A stretch of 64,000 nt of DNA from an uncultured Porphyromonadaceae bacterium (GTDB lineage: Bacteria; Bacteroidota; Bacteroidia; Bacteroidales; Muribaculaceae), in assembly GCA_905198125.1 (NCBI GenBank), contig CAJKBH010000015.1:6685-70684 (forward strand). The letters are read 5' to 3'. This document shows, in pieces, positions 59,888 through 64,000 of this stretch (its first letter is position 1; each line of letters opens with the position of its first letter). The position numbers and the translations under genes are program-made. The notes under the pieces are model-generated. The model worked only from the letters and a program-made list of their open reading frames with translations. It did no database searches and was not told the DNA's origin.

Positions 59888-59910
59888 CGCAAAACTCAGA
59901 ATAGCAGCCT

Positions 59911-61158
59911 ATGGCAAAAGTTGAAAACAAGAACAAACAAAATCCAAAACTCGTCCAGACAGTCCTGAAAGACGGACGCGCCAGCCTCGCGCTGGAATAC
60001 TATCTCGGACGCACTGAGACCCCCGTACTTGATGACGAGGGCAACCATGTCATATACACCGAGGGGGCAATGGCGGGGAGACCAAAATACAAAATCAAAC
60101 ACAACCGCAAACGTGAAAATCTGAACCTGTATCTTATTCTGCATCCCCGGACACAGGCAGAGCGAACCCAGAACAAGAACACTCTCTCCCTCGCCGAGAA
60201 GATACGCTTTGAGCGTGAGCAGGAATTTCTCGAAGACCGCGAGGGATACCGCCTGAAGAAAGAGAAGGAAACTGACTTTCTCCGCTACTTCCGCAGACAC
60301 CGCGACGATGAAGTCTATGCCACGCCGACGAGGGTCGCCCTCGGCACAGCCTACCGGCGTTTCATAGACTTCCTTTCCGGCATTCAGAAATACCGCCGCT
60401 ACACCGAGTTTCTCAGGATGGACCTCCTCACCCCGGAAATGGTGTCGGGATATGCCGACCACCTGAAGAAAGTATCGGTCGGTTACGGGGCGTCGCACTG
60501 CCTCGGAATGTTCAAAAAGGTGATAGCCTGCGCCGTGGAGGAAGGACTGATGAAGAAAAACCCTGCCAAGGGGATTGTCATGCGCATGGACCGCCTCGCG
60601 CTGAGAAAGTCGATACTTACGCTTGACGAGGTGAAAACCCTCGCCATTACCCCTTACGAGGGCGGAGAGCCAGACATAAGGCGGGCGTTCCTGTTCAGCC
60701 TTTATACAGGCATCCGCTGGTGCGACGTGCGGAAACTGAAATACTCCAATGTGGATTTCGCCACCGGGGTGTTGAAATTCGAGCAGAGCAAGATTGCAGG
60801 ACGCAGCAAGAACAGCGGCGTTGTGACCCCGCTGAGTCCGATGATACTTAAACTCATCGGTCCACCCCCGACCGGGGAAGCCCTGTCGCAGACCATATTC
60901 ACCCTTCCGAGTTCGTGGTCCTGCAACTACCATATCGGGAAATGGGTCGCAAAGGCCGGCATCCCCAAGCATATCACATGGCACTGTGCCCGGCACAGTT
61001 TCGCGGTGAACGTGCTTAACAACGGTGCCAATATAAAGACGGTGCAGGCACTTATGGGACACGCCAGCATAGAGATGACGGAGAAATACCTCCATGTCGT
61101 TGACGAGCTGAAACACAAGGCCATTAACAGCCTCCCTGAGCTTGATATGGCACAGTGA
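59911..61158 (+). CDS. Tyrosine recombinase (integrase of an integrative element)
   Basis: 415 residues. An arm-type DNA-binding N-terminus, a SAM-like core-binding domain near residues 160-215, and a catalytic domain with Arg in FSLYTGIRWCDVRKL, His-x-x-Arg in WHCARHSFAVNVL, His in ALMGHASIEMTEKYLHV and the nucleophile Tyr in that last segment. This is the Bacteroidales conjugative-element integrase type. It opens a run of element genes in the same orientation, so it marks the left end of an integrative element that continues beyond the window. Confidence 0.92.
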   Translation: MAKVENKNKQNPKLVQTVLKDGRASLALEYYLGRTETPVLDDEGNHVIYTEGAMAGRPKYKIKHNRKRENLNLYLILHPRTQAERTQNKNTLSLAEKIRFEREQEFLEDREGYRLKKEKETDFLRYFRRHRDDEVYATPTRVALGTAYRRFIDFLSGIQKYRRYTEFLRMDLLTPEMVSGYADHLKKVSVGYGASHCLGMFKKVIACAVEEGLMKKNPAKGIVMRMDRLALRKSILTLDEVKTLAITPYEGGEPDIRRAFLFSLYTGIRWCDVRKLKYSNVDFATGVLKFEQSKIAGRSKNSGVVTPLSPMILKLIGPPPTGEALSQTIFTLPSSWSCNYHIGKWVAKAGIPKHITWHCARHSFAVNVLNNGANIKTVQALMGHASIEMTEKYLHVVDELKHKAINSLPELDMAQ

Positions 61159-61176
61159 TTGATTCGACAGCAGTAA

Positions 61177-61205
61177 AGCCGACACAGCCGTGTGTCGGCT
61201 TTTTT
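61177..61205 (+). terminator. Terminator of the integrase gene
   Basis: Perfect 10-bp stem AGCCGACACA (61177-61186) with TGTGTCGGCT (61191-61200), 4-nt loop, five T. Confidence 0.9.
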
Positions 61206-61292
61206 CGTGCCCTTATTGAAGCGTTGAGTCCGTTTTGGATGTTCGAGGGCAAGATACCGTAAAAATATCCATTTTTGTTGTTTTCAGACATC

Positions 61293-61316
61293 AATACATT
61301 ATATATTGAATGTATT
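61293..61316. repeat. Short AT-rich inverted repeat upstream of the phased array
   Basis: AATACATT (61293-61300) and AATGTATT (61309-61316) with an 8-bp spacer. It may be a protein site next to the TGACA array. No gene is seen in the 401-bp gap 61159-61559. Confidence 0.5.
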
Positions 61317-61339
61317 ATATCCAGATTTTGGAAACATCC

Positions 61340-61377
61340 TGACACATTAGTGACATTGTTATGACAATACTCTGACA
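61340..61377 (+). promoter_or_regulatory. Phased array of four TGACA sites, 11-bp spacing
   Basis: TGACA starts at 61340, 61351, 61362 and 61373, exactly 11 bp apart, so all face the same side of the helix. The array is 183 bp upstream of the HTH gene at 61560. A matching array in opposite orientation lies downstream of that gene (61904-61966). Likely binding sites for an excisionase, integrase arm domain or the HTH protein itself. Confidence 0.75.
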
Positions 61378-61559
61378 ATCCGCTATTTGTAAAAATCAAA
61401 AGCCCTGCCAACATTGTTATACCTCCGACTGCCGCAAAGCCTCCGCGGGTCGCGGATTTAATATTAACGCAGAAAAAAATGAACATTTAGCCGTGTTACG
61501 GCGATTTTACATATTGCATGGGTATGTAAACCCTATACTTTGCGGTCTTATTTTATTAG

Positions 61560-61898
61560 ATGGATAACAACATAGTCATTATCCCCTTTGAGAATTTGAG
61601 GGAGTTAATCAACAACGCGGTCAGCGAGAGCCTTGATAAAATACTCGCAGCATCACAACCCAAGAGGGAACAGGAATCGGTGGACATAGACGGTGCGTTG
61701 GAGTTTCTAAATTCCAACGGCTACCGCATTGCCAAGGGCCAGCTATATAAGGAAACGTCTGCCGGCAACATCCCATTCCACAAATTCGGGCACCGTCTCC
61801 ACTTCCGCATATCCGAACTGAGGAAGTGGGCGGAGTTTCGCCTGACCGCCGGGAACGCGGTCGGATACCTTGACTATGCGCAGGATAATAAACGATAA
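61560..61898 (+). CDS. Excisionase-like helix-turn-helix protein
   Basis: 112 residues. The N-terminal ~40 residues (ENLRELINNAVSESLDKIL) form a coiled helix; the C-terminal half has a winged-HTH excisionase pattern, ALEFLNSNGYRIAKGQLYKE...NIPFHKFGHRLHFRISELRKW. Proteins of this kind direct excision and regulate element genes. It is flanked on both sides by 11-bp phased TGACA/TGTCA arrays. A poorly matching -7 box lies near 61534-61542. Confidence 0.85.
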   Translation: MDNNIVIIPFENLRELINNAVSESLDKILAASQPKREQESVDIDGALEFLNSNGYRIAKGQLYKETSAGNIPFHKFGHRLHFRISELRKWAEFRLTAGNAVGYLDYAQDNKR

Positions 61899-61903
61899 AT
61901 AAG

Positions 61904-61966
61904 GTCACATTACAGTCATCATGTAAAAAGTCAGAAAGCTGTCATAACTCTGTCAGTAGCCTGTCA
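61904..61966 (-). promoter_or_regulatory. Phased array of six TGTCA-like sites, mostly 11-bp spacing
   Basis: GTCA starts at 61904, 61915, 61930, 61941, 61952 and 61963: steps 11, 15, 11, 11, 11. The last four are (C)TGTCA, the complement of TGACA, so the array faces the one at 61340-61377. It begins 6 bp past the HTH gene stop. Confidence 0.7.
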
Positions 61967-61969
61967 GGG

Positions 61970-61993
61970 AAAACATCACAGTGTCGATGTTTT
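61970..61993 (+). terminator. Hairpin following the second phased array
   Basis: AAAACATC (61970-61977) with GATGTTTT (61986-61993), 8-nt loop, then AATTCTG. A weak terminator or a protein site. Confidence 0.4.
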
Positions 61994-62028
61994 AATTCTG
62001 AAAATCGCCCAAAAACAAAAACGAAACA

Positions 62029-62064
62029 ATGAAGATACGACAAACAAGACCCCCTCCCCGGTGA
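62029..62064 (+). CDS. Possible 11-aa leader peptide with a proline run
   Basis: ATG at 62029 opens MKIRQTRPPPR and a stop at 62062-62064. Three consecutive prolines between arginines are a classic ribosome-slowing sequence. Hairpins follow (for example GGAATAGG with CCTATTCC near 62081-62097) before the gene at 62179. It could be a translational attenuator or chance. Confidence 0.25.
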   Translation: MKIRQTRPPPR

Positions 62065-62178
62065 CAGGGGCACCCGAAAAAGGAATAGGCCCTATTCCCA
62101 CGGAAATAAGAGAAAACCGAAACATAAAAACAGGAGCGTAAATCCATGATTGGGCTCCGTAACATTTATTCACTAACA

Positions 62179-62586
62179 ATGAGCGCAACAGCCATAGATT
62201 ATTGCAGCGAAATAAGTGCTATGCGAGTCCGCATGGATGAGATGCACGGCATAATGCAAAGGGTGCTGGAGTTTGTGGACGGTCCAGACTCAGCACCGAG
62301 AAAAACAAAAGGGAGACCGCAGTATGAGGACTACTATCTTGATGACGTGGAGAGGAACTACCTTGTCACCTGCAAGGAACTCCAGCTGATCTGGATGGTA
62401 TGCGAGAGGACAGCCTACCGCTACATCAAAAAATACAGCCTTACCGATGTAGGGGACGGAGGCACGGGCCAGTTCAGGCTCGGAGACGTCACCGACGCGA
62501 TATCCACATACGGGATTGACTTCAGCCGCAAGACAATAATGGCGATACTCGAAAAACGCCGCATAAAAACGCCGCCACGCCCATGA
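62179..62586 (+). CDS. Element-encoded DNA-binding protein (HTH-like)
   Basis: 135 residues from the ATG at 62179; the frame begins 11 codons earlier but those look like leader. An N-terminal coiled segment (EISAMRVRMDEMHGIMQRVL) precedes a KGRPQYEDYYLDDV linker and an HTH-like part, CKELQLIWMVCERTAYRYIKKY, ending in a basic tail. It is of the small regulator type found after the integrase in Bacteroidales elements. Its stop overlaps the next gene (ATGA). Confidence 0.72.
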   Translation: MSATAIDYCSEISAMRVRMDEMHGIMQRVLEFVDGPDSAPRKTKGRPQYEDYYLDDVERNYLVTCKELQLIWMVCERTAYRYIKKYSLTDVGDGGTGQFRLGDVTDAISTYGIDFSRKTIMAILEKRRIKTPPRP

Positions 62587-62903
62587 CAACCGACACCACA
62601 GCCCTTATGGGCCTTCTCAGGACAGTGCTTGAGAGGCTCGACAGCATAGACAGCCGTCTAAACGGCACTGAATACCAGATGCCACGGCTGCTGACCCCCA
62701 AGGAGGTGGAACGGAAGTTCGGGATAAGCGAGCGGCAGCAGTACAATCTCAGGAAAGACGGCACACTCCCATATATCCGCAAGACACCCGGCGGTCCCAT
62801 ACATTACCTGACCCCCGACGTGCTCGGATACATACTGGGTGACGACACCCGCGGCTGCGTCGCGGCCGGAAAACGGCAAGAGACCGTCCACATAGCAACA
62901 TAG
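62583..62903 (+). CDS. Helix-turn-helix domain protein (excisionase/MerR-like)
   Basis: 106 residues. An N-terminal helix (MGLLRTVLERLDSIDSRL) is followed by LLTPKEVERKFGISERQQYNLRKDGTLPYIR, the standard element HTH_17 motif, and a wing GGPIHYLTPDVLGYIL. It overlaps the upstream regulator by 4 bp and is 5 bp before the DUF4099 gene, so all three share a transcript. Confidence 0.82.
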   Translation: MTTDTTALMGLLRTVLERLDSIDSRLNGTEYQMPRLLTPKEVERKFGISERQQYNLRKDGTLPYIRKTPGGPIHYLTPDVLGYILGDDTRGCVAAGKRQETVHIAT

Positions 62904-62908
62904 ACAAA

Positions 62909-63967
62909 ATGGCACAAGACCAGACACCCGACAAAGAACAGGTGCTCATAGCCCGCAACAACGAGACAGGCCAGACCGGAGCGGTCGCTGGGCTTAACGA
63001 GGACGGCACACCTATAATGAAGGATGTGAAGACCGCCTCACTCGGAGACCTTGTGAAATTCAACATACGCCAGAACCCGGTAGAGGCCTTCCTGTCCAAC
63101 TTCATGCGGCAGTGCAAGAACCCCTCGCTGTTCGGATTTTTCAAGGCCGACGCAGAAACATTCGACAAGGTGGGTCCCGTCATGGCCGAGATGCTCAAAG
63201 ACCCCGAAGCCAACAAAGACCTCCTCGCCCCGGCAAAGGTCGAACTACCCTCACAGGAGGAGAGCAAAAAGGAGAGCCACTACAAGGCCATTGACCCCGA
63301 CAAGGTGGACTGGGAGGAACTCGGCACCCGCTGGGGCATCGACCGAAAATCGCTTGACGAGTCAGGAGACCTTCGCGAGATGCTCTACAACCGCAAATCG
63401 GGCCTCGTCACAGTCACCCCGACGCTGTTCGGAGAGAAATACACGCTGGCGGCGCGACTGTCATTCAGGACCGACCCCGACGGCAGCGTCAAGGTGGTGC
63501 CCCATTTCATATGCAGACAGCCACGGCTCGACGAGGAATTCAAGGGCATCACCTTCACCGACGAGGACAAGGCCAACCTCCGCAACACTGGCAATCTCGG
63601 ACGTGTGGCAGAGCTGACGGACAGTGCCACCGGGGAGAAAGTCCCCTCCTATGTCAGCATCGACCGCTATACCAACGAGATTGTATCGGTGCCTGTCAAG
63701 GACGTTTATGTCCGCGACACCATAGGCCAGACCAAGCTCACGATGCAGGAGGTCGAGGAACTGAAAAGCGGGAAGGCCCTCCCACCCAAACGCATCTCCG
63801 GCAAGAACGGCAAGGAATACACCGTGACCCTCCAGATCAGCGCAGACCGCCGGGACGTGGAATTTGTCCCCAAGGGAGCTAAAAAGCAGAAACAGTCGCA
63901 GACTCAGGACGGCACACCCAAGGTCAAGACAAACACATGGCTGACTGGAAAATCCAGAGCGGACTGA
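62909..63967 (+). CDS. DUF4099/DUF3945 domain protein of conjugative elements
   Basis: 352 residues. The middle part (IDPDKVDWEELGTRWGIDRKSL to about residue 230) is DUF4099, followed by the DUF3945 repeat-type segment SIDRYTNEIVSVPVKDVYV...LTMQEVEELKSGKALPPKRI. The C-terminus is basic and Gln-rich. These proteins occur before topoisomerase and mobilisation genes in Bacteroidales conjugative elements, suggesting DNA processing. Only 33 bp follow in the window, with no further gene visible. Confidence 0.87.
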   Translation: MAQDQTPDKEQVLIARNNETGQTGAVAGLNEDGTPIMKDVKTASLGDLVKFNIRQNPVEAFLSNFMRQCKNPSLFGFFKADAETFDKVGPVMAEMLKDPEANKDLLAPAKVELPSQEESKKESHYKAIDPDKVDWEELGTRWGIDRKSLDESGDLREMLYNRKSGLVTVTPTLFGEKYTLAARLSFRTDPDGSVKVVPHFICRQPRLDEEFKGITFTDEDKANLRNTGNLGRVAELTDSATGEKVPSYVSIDRYTNEIVSVPVKDVYVRDTIGQTKLTMQEVEELKSGKALPPKRISGKNGKEYTVTLQISADRRDVEFVPKGAKKQKQSQTQDGTPKVKTNTWLTGKSRAD

Positions 63968-64000
63968 CCCCGTGCGCCAAGTCTTGATAGACCCCCTGGA

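Noticed and set aside
59878..59890. CTnDOT-like core site GTAnnTTTGC at the integrase promoter
   Set aside because: CTATCTTTGC here is explained by the TAnnTTTG promoter box, which resembles that core by chance; no second copy can be seen in the window.
59896..61185. 429-codon minus-strand frame opposite the integrase
   Set aside because: The plus strand has all tyrosine-recombinase catalytic residues; the antisense frame shows no recognisable domain.
1..64000. CRISPR array, rRNA operon, IS transposase, or prophage structural genes
   Set aside because: No regularly spaced repeat array, no rRNA sequence, no transposase frame and no capsid or tail genes were found on either strand.

Overview
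The window is chromosomal DNA of an anaerobic Bacteroidales bacterium, most like a gut Muribaculaceae (S24-7) member. Signs are Bacteroidetes promoters of the TTG-N19/20-TAnnTTTG type before many genes, DUF5715, DUF4286 and DUF1573 proteins, a Sus-era style GH30-like glycosidase, a giant secreted protein with a type IX-like C-terminal tail, and conjugative-element genes of the DUF3945/DUF4099 type. The family assignment is inference from style; no rRNA is present to test it.

Layout. 1-3.1 kb: start of a GH30-like glycosidase, yaaA, a TlpA-like thioredoxin and a RhuM-type protein. 3.3-4.0 kb: tRNA-Ser(GCT) and a nested palindromic element. 4.1-7.7 kb: methionine/threonine branch genes metY-metX-hom. 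7.8-12.4 kb: pyrG, yidC and a membrane 4Fe-4S protein. 12.5-17.4 kb: DUF4286, acyltransferase, obgE, a WYL regulator and rfbB. 17.5-24.1 kb: an AT-richer defence island (membrane protein, type III mod, DUF1016 nuclease, type III res) bounded by ~50 bp direct repeats that each contain the same terminator. 24.1-29.9 kb: rsmA, an FKBP isomerase operon with an unlisted 50-aa lipoprotein, DUF5715, HAD and aroB. 29.9-30.7 kb: a hicB remnant and a PIN toxin-antitoxin pair. 31-33.7 kb: a four-gene 2-oxoacid:ferredoxin oxidoreductase operon. 33.9-40 kb: sirtuin, foldback element, SDR, small orphan, two AAA ATPases, nitroreductase. 40.2-53.7 kb: metG, tRNA-Pro(CGG), AsmA-like protein, topA, two DUF1573 proteins, meaB, an ArnT-like glycosyltransferase and a Crp-family regulator. 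54-59.6 kb: a 1556-aa secreted protein and a HAD phosphatase.

59.6-64 kb is the left end of an integrative element: tyrosine recombinase, an excisionase-like HTH gene flanked by two arrays of TGACA/TGTCA sites spaced exactly 11 bp, two more HTH proteins and a DUF4099/DUF3945 protein. The element runs off the right edge.

The most unusual signals are the 11-bp phased arrays (61340-61377 and 61904-61966), the repeat-bounded restriction island with an unknown membrane protein, a perfect 24-bp inverted repeat inside its DUF1016 gene, two unrelated foldback elements (3597-3872 and 34690-34878), and a recurring family of 9-bp AAAGTTAAG-like repeats around gene ends.
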